The translations under genes were made by a program, and so were the position numbers. From Stentor roeselii (Eukaryota; Ciliophora; Heterotrichea; Heterotrichida; Stentoridae), in assembly GCA_006503475.1 (NCBI GenBank), contig RSEH01000135.1, positions 1 to 64,000 on the forward strand: a stretch of 64,000 bases of DNA. Reading direction: 5' to 3'. Below, piece after piece: positions 39,033 through 47,299 of this stretch; position 1 is the first letter of the stretch, and each line of letters starts with the position of its first letter. Under the pieces are notes generated by a model, which was not told the DNA's origin, did no database searches, and saw nothing but the letters and a program-made list of their open reading frames with translations.

Positions 39033-39534
39033 GGTTTAGTTTATGATTGATTGATAAGTCATACTTAATCTGAGTCAACTTGAACATATTTCTATCAATG
39101 AATAAAATTATCTTAAACTTATTGGTTAACAGAAAAATTTTAAGAACTTAATTTTAATGGTAATTCTTCATTCAAGACCTTAAAACCTACTCAATGATAA
39201 TTTTTTTAATACAACTCTTATGAATTTCTAGATTTATAAATATAATGAAAACTAATCTTATTAGTTATCATGCCTAAATAACCTACTTTACCCAATAGCT
39301 GATCATTCGATCCATCAAATAAATTAAACCCAAAATCATTAATTATTTAATAATCCAATCCCAATCAACCCAAATAATCCCTTATCAAAGCCGCGACCTA
39401 CAAATTTTCAAATATCCAAATTTTCTAAACCAAAATCAACAATTTGACATACATCCCTATTAAACTATAAACCTAAAAACCTTATAACTCATATAAACTA
39501 AAAAAAATCACTATACTTAATATTACACCCGAAA
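39033..39534. other. AT-rich intergenic region
   Basis: Spacer between two convergent genes. The right half is strikingly G-poor on the plus strand, with many CCAAT, CCAAA and CCCTTA words. No open frame or RNA was recognised. Confidence 0.4.
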
Positions 39535-39828
39535 CTATTCTAAATTAAATTCTTCATTTGTGTGAATCAGCTCAGTTTGTCGATGAGTCAAGCTAGTCTG
39601 TAAAAACGCATGTTCAAAGTCACCACGATGAAGTGAGAAACTAGTAGACCGTGTATAATAAACAACAGATTCATGCAGATGCGCTGCACAAGTCTCCTGA
39701 ACCTCATCCGATGGTGAAGACAAGCTAAGATCATTGAACTCTTCAGTCTGTGCAGGAACAATTTGCTTTTTATTTAATTGGTTTAAGTCAATCTCAGAAA
39801 TTTCAAGCTGTGTCTGGCAGCAGCCCAT
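39535..39828 (-). CDS. Small MGCC-starting, probably lipid-anchored protein
   Basis: 97 residues starting MGCCQTQLE. Gly2 followed by Cys3 and Cys4 is a typical N-myristoyl plus palmitoyl anchor, predicting membrane attachment. The rest is acidic and Ser/Thr/His-rich with no domain. A pair of Tyr and Arg residues in SVVYYTRSTSFSLHRGDFEH may be a functional core. It is the last gene of a six-gene same-strand run and starts 35 bp after the RCC1 gene stops. The family is unknown. Confidence 0.65.
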   Translation of the reverse strand: MGCCQTQLEISEIDLNQLNKKQIVPAQTEEFNDLSLSSPSDEVQETCAAHLHESVVYYTRSTSFSLHRGDFEHAFLQTSLTHRQTELIHTNEEFNLE

Positions 39829-39863
39829 TAATTATAATAAAATTTCTTAAAAAATCTAACAAC

Positions 39864-42218
39864 TCACTTTGGAGCGACCAGCATGCTATTAGGAACCAAA
39901 TCATACGGAGGGAACAATGTAGGGTAAAGTAAAGAAGGACCATGAGTGACCCTAGAGGCACTTTGCATTCTTTCATAATAAACAGGTCGACTAGCAAGTT
40001 CTTCATTATTCCCTAAAATCCTCGGCTCTACCCTTGCGCCTTGATTACTAGCGACGGCCATCACGTCTCTCAAGTCAAGTTCAGCCTTTGCTACTTTTTT
40101 CAAACTTGGCTTTGCAAACATGGTGACTACATGTTGTCTGCCTTGTCGATAGTAAACCGGATTTGAAAACCTGACAACAGTTCTATCATCCAATCTTTCC
40201 ACATTCAAATTACTTTCCTCCCAAAAGGCATAATAACTCTCAGGTACACCCTTGATTTCCAAATGAGCCTTCGCAGGTGTGACCTGAGCTTTAGGACTTG
40301 AGACACTTCTTCCAATTTCCAAGTTTCTTTCTTGTTCTACTTTTTTTACAAGTTGTTCCCGTTTGAGGTCTCTAATAAGTAAAGAAAATCGATAATTTGC
40401 GAGTTCTTGCATATGTCGCTCTTCATATAGAAGTGACCTTTTCCAATGTGCGAAAAGACTTGAGTTTTTTTCAGGGTGTTCATTGGCTGTGATGAAGAAA
40501 GACGAGTGGCGGCCTGCACATGTTGCAGTGACAGGACTTCCCAGTAAAGAGTCGATGAGTCTCGGGAGTCCTACTCGGCGGTACTCTTTGGCCAGGGTCC
40601 CGATGGCGAGTTGGCCTTTCGTGTTGCTTCCCCAGGCGTAGAGCAGGCCGTCAACAGTGATGGCGGTCGAGTGCTCCCAGCCCAGTGACAAGTTAATCAC
40701 GCCTCGGCCGCTCAAGTACTCGACTTTGACCGGGTCTGACATTGAGTGGAACATTGTGCTGGACAGTCCCAGTTGGCCTGAAGTGTTGTAACCCCAGGCG
40801 TAGACTTCTAACTTTTCAGTCAATGCACATGTATGACGACCTCCACAGTAGACTCCTCTCAAACGCTCACCGGAAATGTTGTCTATTGTGTGAGGAGAGG
40901 GACCTCCTAACTTTTGGTCGGAATTACTCCCGAAAAGAATGGCTTTACCTGAATAGGTCACTACTGCTGTGTGGTTTAAGGATGAGGATATGTGGTGAAT
41001 GTCTTTTAGAAATGGAATTTGAGATGGGGATAATGTTTTTGTCTCGTGTCCTGAGGATCCTTCGCTGCTTTCTCCGCAACTATAGACTGTTTTGTTTTCT
41101 AGGATGAAGAAAGAGTTGTGGTAACCTGCTGCGATTTTTGTTACTTTTGATGGGATTTCGATTTTGTTTGGAGTTGTCCAGGATACTTCTGTTTTGTGAC
41201 CCAGTCGGCCTCCTTCTCCGAGGCCGAAAGAAAAGACGTCTCCTTCTTCACTAAGTATCAAAGAATGAAAAAGTCCACAAGCAACAGCAGTAACTTTAAA
41301 CTTCAAATGAACCTGCACCAATTTCGGTACAATCGCCATATAAGGCAGATGCATTTTCTCAACAGTATCCTTCAAGTTATTCGGCATTTTATGATAAAAC
41401 AAAACCTTCTGCATTTTCTGTGTCCAGATCTTTTTAAACTTAGGTTGAAGCATCTCCTTCTGCACAGCGACAAAGTCCTCAACAGGTAATCCAAGTTGTC
41501 CAAAAATTCCATTTCCCCAAGAATAAAGCCTTCCATCCTTAGAGCAGCAAATTCCATGAATCTCTCCAACAGCGACATCAACCCAATAAGGATACTCAAC
41601 ATAACACTCATCTTTTTTACTCGTCAAAAAAAGTGTCTCAAAATTTTGATAAACTTTTTCCGCTGAACTTTTCACAACTTTTTCAGTCACTTTATGCGCA
41701 TCTGAAGTTTCCAACGCGAATTCCATCTGTTCCAGAAGTCGACTAACAGAACATTGTTGCGCCAACATGAAGAACTCATCAGATCCAGTCGTTCGGAGCT
41801 CGGTTCCTTCAGAACCTAAAATAAATACTTTTTTAACAAAGTACTTCTTTGCTTCATGGTTGAGATGAAGAAGCTCTACTTCACAGTTGCAGTTATTTTC
41901 AGAAGTTAGAACAATTGTCTCGTTTTTTTGCTTTTTGTTGAAGGTAAGTCTTTCATTTGAAATCTTTAAACTTGCGGGTCGACGCATGCTGATGTGGATC
42001 TGGACTTCTGTGTCTTGTTTGTAGATGATTTGGTAGGAATCTGGATGACCTGTTCCTCGAAGAAGTACTTTTTCTTGACTCACTGTGAATCCCATATCTT
42101 CTGATGAAGACTCCTGGTAGTTTGAGTATAAAGTAAAGGCTTTTCTCATTAGGAGGTCATTTGGTCTTATTAGAGTTGTTCTTCGTCCTGGTCTAATGGG
42201 TGACTGGTTTAAGTCCAT
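39864..42218 (-). CDS. RCC1-repeat protein
   Basis: 784 residues. The central region (about 215-590) has six or seven RCC1 blades, each with a hydrophobic-Ala-Cys-Gly-x-x-H core and a WG/FG turn. Examples are GICCSKDGRLYSWGNGIFGQ, VACGLFHSLILSEEGDVFSF, CGGRHTCALTEKLEVYAWGY and LGWEHSTAITVDGLLYAWGS. This forms a seven-bladed propeller. The N-terminal 200 residues and C-terminal 190 residues are not recognised; the tail is rich in Arg, Val and Pro. RCC1 proteins include Ran exchange factors and many scaffolds; without the Ran-specific beta-wedge the latter is more likely. It starts 10 bp after the stop of the Ras gene. Confidence 0.88.
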   Translation of the reverse strand: MDLNQSPIRPGRRTTLIRPNDLLMRKAFTLYSNYQESSSEDMGFTVSQEKVLLRGTGHPDSYQIIYKQDTEVQIHISMRRPASLKISNERLTFNKKQKNETIVLTSENNCNCEVELLHLNHEAKKYFVKKVFILGSEGTELRTTGSDEFFMLAQQCSVSRLLEQMEFALETSDAHKVTEKVVKSSAEKVYQNFETLFLTSKKDECYVEYPYWVDVAVGEIHGICCSKDGRLYSWGNGIFGQLGLPVEDFVAVQKEMLQPKFKKIWTQKMQKVLFYHKMPNNLKDTVEKMHLPYMAIVPKLVQVHLKFKVTAVACGLFHSLILSEEGDVFSFGLGEGGRLGHKTEVSWTTPNKIEIPSKVTKIAAGYHNSFFILENKTVYSCGESSEGSSGHETKTLSPSQIPFLKDIHHISSSLNHTAVVTYSGKAILFGSNSDQKLGGPSPHTIDNISGERLRGVYCGGRHTCALTEKLEVYAWGYNTSGQLGLSSTMFHSMSDPVKVEYLSGRGVINLSLGWEHSTAITVDGLLYAWGSNTKGQLAIGTLAKEYRRVGLPRLIDSLLGSPVTATCAGRHSSFFITANEHPEKNSSLFAHWKRSLLYEERHMQELANYRFSLLIRDLKREQLVKKVEQERNLEIGRSVSSPKAQVTPAKAHLEIKGVPESYYAFWEESNLNVERLDDRTVVRFSNPVYYRQGRQHVVTMFAKPSLKKVAKAELDLRDVMAVASNQGARVEPRILGNNEELASRPVYYERMQSASRVTHGPSLLYPTLFPPYDLVPNSMLVAPK

Positions 42219-42228
42219 TTATGTTAAA

Positions 42229-42798
42229 TTAGAATATTTGACACACGCAGCAGGCACTTTGTCCTTGTCGGCTGCTGTTCATCTGAAGTTTGATAAGTTT
42301 CACACAGTCTAAGAAAGCGTTTTCGAGATTGTTTCTTTCTTTTGCGCTTACTTCCCAGAACTTGCAGTTCCATTCAGTGGCTTGTTTAACACCCTGATCC
42401 GTTGAAATAGCTCTTCTTTCTTCTTTGTCCATCTTGTTACCCACTAGGACCATTGGGACTATTGAGCAGTTTTTTACATTTAAAATTCGATCTCGGAAGT
42501 CTTTGGCCTCCCGGAATGAGTCGGATCGCGTGATGTCGTAGACTAGAAGGTAACCTTGTGCTTGTTTTATTAGAGCGTTTAAATTTGTTAGGTTTCCTTC
42601 TTGACCTGCAGTGTCGATTATGTCGAACATCACATTTTCCCCTTCAAACATAATCTGTTTGCGGTAATAATCCTCAATAGTTGGTTCATAATTTTCAGGG
42701 AACTTATTCCTTGAGAACTGAAGACAAAGACTGCTCTTTCCAACTCCAGTAGATCCAATGATCGCGACTTTATAATCAAGAATAACAGGACTGACCAT
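42229..42798 (-). CDS. Ras-family small GTPase with CAAX box
   Basis: 189 residues. P-loop GSTGVGKS (15-22), switch I PTIEDYYRKQ, switch II DTAGQEG (62-68), NKMD and EVSAKE are all present, so GTP binding and hydrolysis are expected. Effector-loop and switch sequences are closest to Ras/Rap rather than Rab. The C terminus CCVCQIF has a CAAX box with Phe at the end, which predicts geranylgeranylation, plus two cysteines that could be palmitoylated. It sits between a pseudokinase (20 bp upstream) and the RCC1 gene (10 bp downstream) on the same strand. Confidence 0.93.
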   Translation of the reverse strand: MVSPVILDYKVAIIGSTGVGKSSLCLQFSRNKFPENYEPTIEDYYRKQIMFEGENVMFDIIDTAGQEGNLTNLNALIKQAQGYLLVYDITRSDSFREAKDFRDRILNVKNCSIVPMVLVGNKMDKEERRAISTDQGVKQATEWNCKFWEVSAKERNNLENAFLDCVKLIKLQMNSSRQGQSACCVCQIF

Positions 42799-42818
42799 TT
42801 AAGAGTTATTATTAGAAG

Positions 42819-43826
42819 TTACTCACTATCAGCTTCAGGTATCGCATTATGACAGTCTGCAGTTCTGCTCAAACTCGCTTTAACACTATCATCTCCATAA
42901 TCATAACTGAACTTTTTCCCTGAAATAAACTCATGTTTCATCAGGTCTTGAATCATAAGTCTTTCAAAAGAGTTCGAAGAAAGACAAGAAGTTAAAAATG
43001 AGTGAATTTTATGAGAAGCCTTTGGAAGAGGGACTTGAATTCCTCCTAAAGCGACTTGTTTCATTATCTGATTGTTGTCCTTGCCCAGACTATCAAGAGG
43101 CGAGTTGCCAGTCATCATTTGAATCGCGAGAAGACCCAAGGACCAGACGTCTGAATTGTTGGACTTTCCGCCTCGAAGGACTTCAGGAGCAAGGAAGACG
43201 TGATTGTCGAGTACTTTATTTGTGAGCTGGTCTAATGAGTCTTCATGAAAGGTGAAGTTTTTGAAGCCTGAGAGTTTTACCACCCCTGAAGATGTGATGT
43301 AAATGTTTTGACTTTGTAAGTTGTTGTGAGAGATTCCTTTGGATGAAAGGAAAGCTAGGACTTCACATAACTGTTTTAAGTAGTTTTTGACGATTTCTTC
43401 TTCAAGCCCACCGTATTTTGTTAATATCTCTTCGAGACAACCTCCTGGAATGCACTCCATTACAAGGTCAACACTTTCATTGGAGGTTTCAATTTGAAAC
43501 AACTTGATGATGTTTTTATGTTCGAGTTTTTTTAGGATTTCAGCTTCTTTCTTGATTTTCTTCAACTCTTGGATAAAATTCGAACTGCTTCGATAAGTCG
43601 GGTAAGACTTGATCACTAGAAGCTCTCCTGTCTTCATGTTGATGCATTGGTATACTTTGCAAAACTTCCCTTCTGCAACTAGTTCTCCTAACTTCCAACG
43701 AATCATTTTGCCTGAATTGAAACATTCTGGCAGGTTTTCCTCGGCTATTCCTGGACATTTTGAATTTAGAGAAAGTTTGATAGACACTTCTCTACCATGT
43801 CGTTTATGAAAGCAAGAATTTCCCAT
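42819..43826 (-). CDS. Myristoylated-type protein pseudokinase
   Basis: 335 residues. The N terminus MGNSCFHK fits N-myristoylation plus palmitoylation. A full protein-kinase fold runs from about 43 to 310 and looks most like the MAPKKK/STE group (NFIQELKKIKKEAEILKKLE, then EVLRGGKSNNSDVWSLG). Catalytic residues are lost: the Gly-rich loop is AEGKFCKV, the HRD motif is HNN (167-169, Asp to Asn) and DFG reads GFK (187-189). Lys73 and the helix-C Glu remain. Catalytic activity is therefore unlikely and a scaffold or allosteric role is expected. It starts 18 bp after the Piwi stop. Confidence 0.88.
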   Translation of the reverse strand: MGNSCFHKRHGREVSIKLSLNSKCPGIAEENLPECFNSGKMIRWKLGELVAEGKFCKVYQCINMKTGELLVIKSYPTYRSSSNFIQELKKIKKEAEILKKLEHKNIIKLFQIETSNESVDLVMECIPGGCLEEILTKYGGLEEEIVKNYLKQLCEVLAFLSSKGISHNNLQSQNIYITSSGVVKLSGFKNFTFHEDSLDQLTNKVLDNHVFLAPEVLRGGKSNNSDVWSLGLLAIQMMTGNSPLDSLGKDNNQIMKQVALGGIQVPLPKASHKIHSFLTSCLSSNSFERLMIQDLMKHEFISGKKFSYDYGDDSVKASLSRTADCHNAIPEADSE

Positions 43827-43844
43827 TATAAGAACAAAATTTAA

Positions 43845-46166
43845 TTACAAAAAGTAAAGACATCTTGTCGTCCCCCAGTGCGTGTGTGGAGCAGGAGGTA
43901 CAGTTTTTTCCGCTCGTTCTCCATACTGATAAGCCAATTTATGAGCATACTGACAAGGTGCAGGAACTCTGATAGATCCACTCCAATTATAATAAGAGTA
44001 ACACATTCGATAAGCCAGTTGCTGAATTTCATCAGATCTCAACCCAGAGTCATCAAAAATGACATGAAAATGAGTCGGTGTCATCGCTCCTTGAGTAGCT
44101 TTCGCAGGCATCACATAAAAGTCATACCCGTTCTTCTCCACCACTGCACGGTCAACAAGAGTGCCAAGAGGCGGGTTATTCACCTTACCCCCTTGATTCG
44201 TGTAGAACCTCGCATTGATCCTTTTATTAACAACCAGATGTACCAGCTTAGGGTCATCTGTCAGCTTTCCTTCAGTCCTAAGCTTTTCAAAAGCTCTTCG
44301 AAACTGAGGAATTTCGCCTTCTAGTACAGCAGTGCGCTGTGAGTCGCTGACACCATCTCTAAAAATAATGATTCTCGCAGGGGTCCTTCCATTTTCCTTG
44401 CAAAATTCAGAACAGGCTTGATAAACACATTCACTCAACTGGGAACAAATCTCTTCACTTGGAGCGTTGACCTTCGGCAAAGACACGTATTTGGAAAAGT
44501 GTCTGTCAGTTGTAGCGCAAAAGCCTAAAACACTATGAAGCCCTTTCTTGTGAAACACGTCGATTCCCACGACCATTGTCGGCTGGTCTCCTAAAGGCAA
44601 GTTCTGAAGAGCCCAAGGAACACCTCCTACTTTTGCATTGATCTGCATGATGACTTTGTTAACCACTGAACGAAGTCCTTTGTCTTTTTTGAGGGTCGCG
44701 TTGAGAATGACTTGACTAGGAACAGGTAAAGTAGAGAAGGTCATTCGCTTTAAATCGTCGTATAACTTGGACTTTCCTCGATTTCCAGGCAAAATGCAGA
44801 CAATCATCTTGATGCCAGGGTTCAACGTCGACTTCAACAGACTATCCCAATCGCCCCATCTGTCAGATTTAACACCGAAGAGGGCAGGTTTGCTGCATTG
44901 GACCTTATAAGTCCCGATGACTTGATTCAAGGTTGTCATGAAGGAGGTTTCTACAAGTTTTCGGTCGTTTTCACAGAAAAAAACTCCCCATTTGTCGAGG
45001 TTGGGCTGGGAAAACATCACGTTTTGAATGTCTCGGTCGAAACTTCCAGTCTGCTCGTTGATCTTGAAGTTCGCGTTCGCCCCCAGCATGATTGAACCTG
45101 CGGGTAACACCCTGCCAGTTGTGGCGACTGGCTCCACTGAGATGTCAGCTTTCCAGTTTAAGAGGTCAGTGTTCGCTGTTGGAGAAGATTTTATCGCCTT
45201 TATTAGACCTGCTGACTCCTCTAAACGCATTTGAGGCTCTTTCTTTGTCGCTTGCGCCATGTCTTTCATTATGTTGAAGTCGGCTCTTATCTCGTCGGTT
45301 AAGCCTGTCATCACGCAGAACTCAGGGATTAAAAGACATTCGTTCATCTTGTTTTTTGATTTTAGAAGAGGCTGGTCGTCGTGGACGATGTTTTTGGACC
45401 ACTTGCTGGAGTAGTAGGCTTTGAATGTGTGGGTGTTACCGGAATTGTCGGCAAAGCTGCTGTTTGGGTTCAAGTCCCAGTCGATATCGTCAACTTTATA
45501 ATTCTTTTTATTATAAAGCGTAAGAACAATCGCTCCAATCAACAGTCTCGAAACCGCATTTCTAAAGTCACTAGGGTTTTTCGATCGCAGTTCATTAATC
45601 TGGTCATAAAGCGTGATAGTCCTAAGACACCTATGAGAAATATCAATATTAATCATACAACCAGCCTCAAAAGTCCCAACGGCACTTGCATACCCAGGCC
45701 AAATTGCCATTTTATGCTGAGGTAATTCAACAGGTCTCTCCGGATTAAAGAACTTGCGACCAATCATGACGAGATTAAGTTTTCCCTGGACACTATTAAA
45801 GAACTTGTTATAAAATGCGCGAGTTTCTGCGTCACTTTCAACTGTTCCAGTGGGAGTCACAGTAATATTGTAAGAGACTCCATCATAGACACTTGTGAGA
45901 CTCACTTCCGATGAAGTCTGTGCACTGAAGAGCGATGTAGTCGCGAAGACGTATTTTCCGATGTGCTCTATCAGCTGAGCTTTGACCTTCGACAGGACTT
46001 TTTCCCGTTGTTTTGAAAGACTGTCAGCGATTGCAGGGTCGAAGGTCACTGAGTACTTCTGGATCTTGTTTTCACGGACTGCCAGTTGGAATGAAAAGAA
46101 ATTCGCCAAAATGTTGATACTTTGACCTGACTCGCAGTAGTTAGGACGTCTTGCAAGAGAAAGCAT
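43845..46166 (-). CDS. Piwi-clade Argonaute protein
   Basis: 773 residues. It starts close to the usual Piwi core (RRPNYCESGQSINILANFFS), with no long Arg/Gly-rich N terminus. A PAZ-like region lies at about 170-285, the MID region at about 430-520 (GNRGKSKLYDDLKR) and the PIWI domain at 525-773. Slicer residues are intact: Asp536 (GIDVFH), Asp604 (FRDGVSD) and His742 (AHKLA), with Glu571 or Glu572 as candidate glutamate finger. The protein ends YFL, the usual Argonaute end. In ciliates Piwi proteins bind small RNAs that guide DNA elimination or silencing. Whether this one is vegetative or developmental cannot be told here. Confidence 0.94.
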   Translation of the reverse strand: MLSLARRPNYCESGQSINILANFFSFQLAVRENKIQKYSVTFDPAIADSLSKQREKVLSKVKAQLIEHIGKYVFATTSLFSAQTSSEVSLTSVYDGVSYNITVTPTGTVESDAETRAFYNKFFNSVQGKLNLVMIGRKFFNPERPVELPQHKMAIWPGYASAVGTFEAGCMINIDISHRCLRTITLYDQINELRSKNPSDFRNAVSRLLIGAIVLTLYNKKNYKVDDIDWDLNPNSSFADNSGNTHTFKAYYSSKWSKNIVHDDQPLLKSKNKMNECLLIPEFCVMTGLTDEIRADFNIMKDMAQATKKEPQMRLEESAGLIKAIKSSPTANTDLLNWKADISVEPVATTGRVLPAGSIMLGANANFKINEQTGSFDRDIQNVMFSQPNLDKWGVFFCENDRKLVETSFMTTLNQVIGTYKVQCSKPALFGVKSDRWGDWDSLLKSTLNPGIKMIVCILPGNRGKSKLYDDLKRMTFSTLPVPSQVILNATLKKDKGLRSVVNKVIMQINAKVGGVPWALQNLPLGDQPTMVVGIDVFHKKGLHSVLGFCATTDRHFSKYVSLPKVNAPSEEICSQLSECVYQACSEFCKENGRTPARIIIFRDGVSDSQRTAVLEGEIPQFRRAFEKLRTEGKLTDDPKLVHLVVNKRINARFYTNQGGKVNNPPLGTLVDRAVVEKNGYDFYVMPAKATQGAMTPTHFHVIFDDSGLRSDEIQQLAYRMCYSYYNWSGSIRVPAPCQYAHKLAYQYGERAEKTVPPAPHTHWGTTRCLYFL

Positions 46167-46257
46167 TTATCTTTGATTGAAGACTCGTGTTAAATACACT
46201 GGGGCCGCTTTCTAAAGTGTCATGTTTTTAGTCAATAGCGAGAAGGGGGTTATTAAA

Positions 46258-47244
46258 TTATTCATCATTCCATTTAACTAGTTTTCCATCTTTCCAGAGT
46301 CCTTCTCTCATTTCTCCGTTTTCTTGAACGATCATTCCCTTGCCGTCCATTTTCCCAAGTCTCCAAGTTCCTTTATACTTTTTTCCATTAGGCCAAGTGT
46401 AGATTCCCTGGCCACATCGTTTATCACTTACAAACTGACCTTCATAAACTCTTCCATCAATCCACTTCAAAATACCGAATCCATGCATTTTCCCCATAAG
46501 CCAAAATCCTTTAAAAACTCTTCCATCTCCCCATCGATAAGTGCCAAGTCCTTGAATTTTATTATCCATCCAAAATCCATGATATTCTTTTCCATCTGGC
46601 CATGAATACCGTCCAAATCCTTCTTTTTTCCCTTGTTTAAAGAACCCTGAATAGCAGGACCCATCAGGCCATTTCTCAATACCAAAGCCTTCTTGCATAT
46701 CGTTTTTCCAGTCGCCGGTGAAGGTATTTCCATCAGCATTCATGAAAACTCCTTTTCCGTTCGCTTTATCTGCCGACCAGGAGCCTTCATAGACGTTTCC
46801 GTCAGTGTAAAAAAAAGTGCCGTGGCCTTCAGCTTGGTTGTCCTGCCACTCGCCTTCATACTTTGCGCCGTCAGGCCAAACCTGCCGTCCGAAGCCGTGT
46901 CTTAATTTGTTTTTCCAGTACCCGGTGTAAACTGCTCCAGATTTAAAAGTATAAGACCCGTATTCTGAAGACTTCTTTCGTTTTGGCTCATTGTTTATTA
47001 AGTTTTCAGCGAAACTTATCCGCTTTTTAGACCTTTTCAGAGATTTTCGAACTTTGTAACCTCGCCAGACAGCTTGAAGCCGAATTACAAGAGGTTCGAT
47101 TTTTCTAATGTTTTTTGAGTTGATGACTGAATTTTGATTTGTTTCGAGTTCCATTGAGGTCTTTTTGTTCTCAGATTTTAATGTGAACTCAGTGTCTGGC
47201 TCTTTGTTGTGGCAGTTGCAAGAGGTGCAAGCTGATTGTCCCAT
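46258..47244 (-). CDS. MORN-repeat protein with IQ motif
   Basis: 328 residues. MGQSACTSC predicts N-myristoylation and several palmitoylation sites. An IQ calmodulin-binding motif lies at about 54-68 (IRLQAVWRGYKVRKSL). About nine MORN repeats then run to the end (YEGEWQDNQAEGHGTFFY, YEGSWSADKANGKGVF, FKGFWLMGKMHGFGILKW and so on). MORN proteins sit at membranes, often binding phosphoinositides or organising cortical and basal-body structures. Combined lipid anchor, IQ and MORN suggests a calmodulin-responsive cortical scaffold, which is inference. It is the first gene of the same-strand run and diverges from the gene at 47300. Confidence 0.9.
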   Translation of the reverse strand: MGQSACTSCNCHNKEPDTEFTLKSENKKTSMELETNQNSVINSKNIRKIEPLVIRLQAVWRGYKVRKSLKRSKKRISFAENLINNEPKRKKSSEYGSYTFKSGAVYTGYWKNKLRHGFGRQVWPDGAKYEGEWQDNQAEGHGTFFYTDGNVYEGSWSADKANGKGVFMNADGNTFTGDWKNDMQEGFGIEKWPDGSCYSGFFKQGKKEGFGRYSWPDGKEYHGFWMDNKIQGLGTYRWGDGRVFKGFWLMGKMHGFGILKWIDGRVYEGQFVSDKRCGQGIYTWPNGKKYKGTWRLGKMDGKGMIVQENGEMREGLWKDGKLVKWNDE

Positions 47245-47299
47245 AAAAACTATTGTTAACCTGCAGAATGGGTCAATTAATGTGAGTGCATGAATATAA

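Noticed and set aside
43878-44324. 148-codon open frame antisense to Piwi
   Set aside because: The Piwi reading on the other strand is conserved to the last residue; the antisense frame is a by-product of its codon use.
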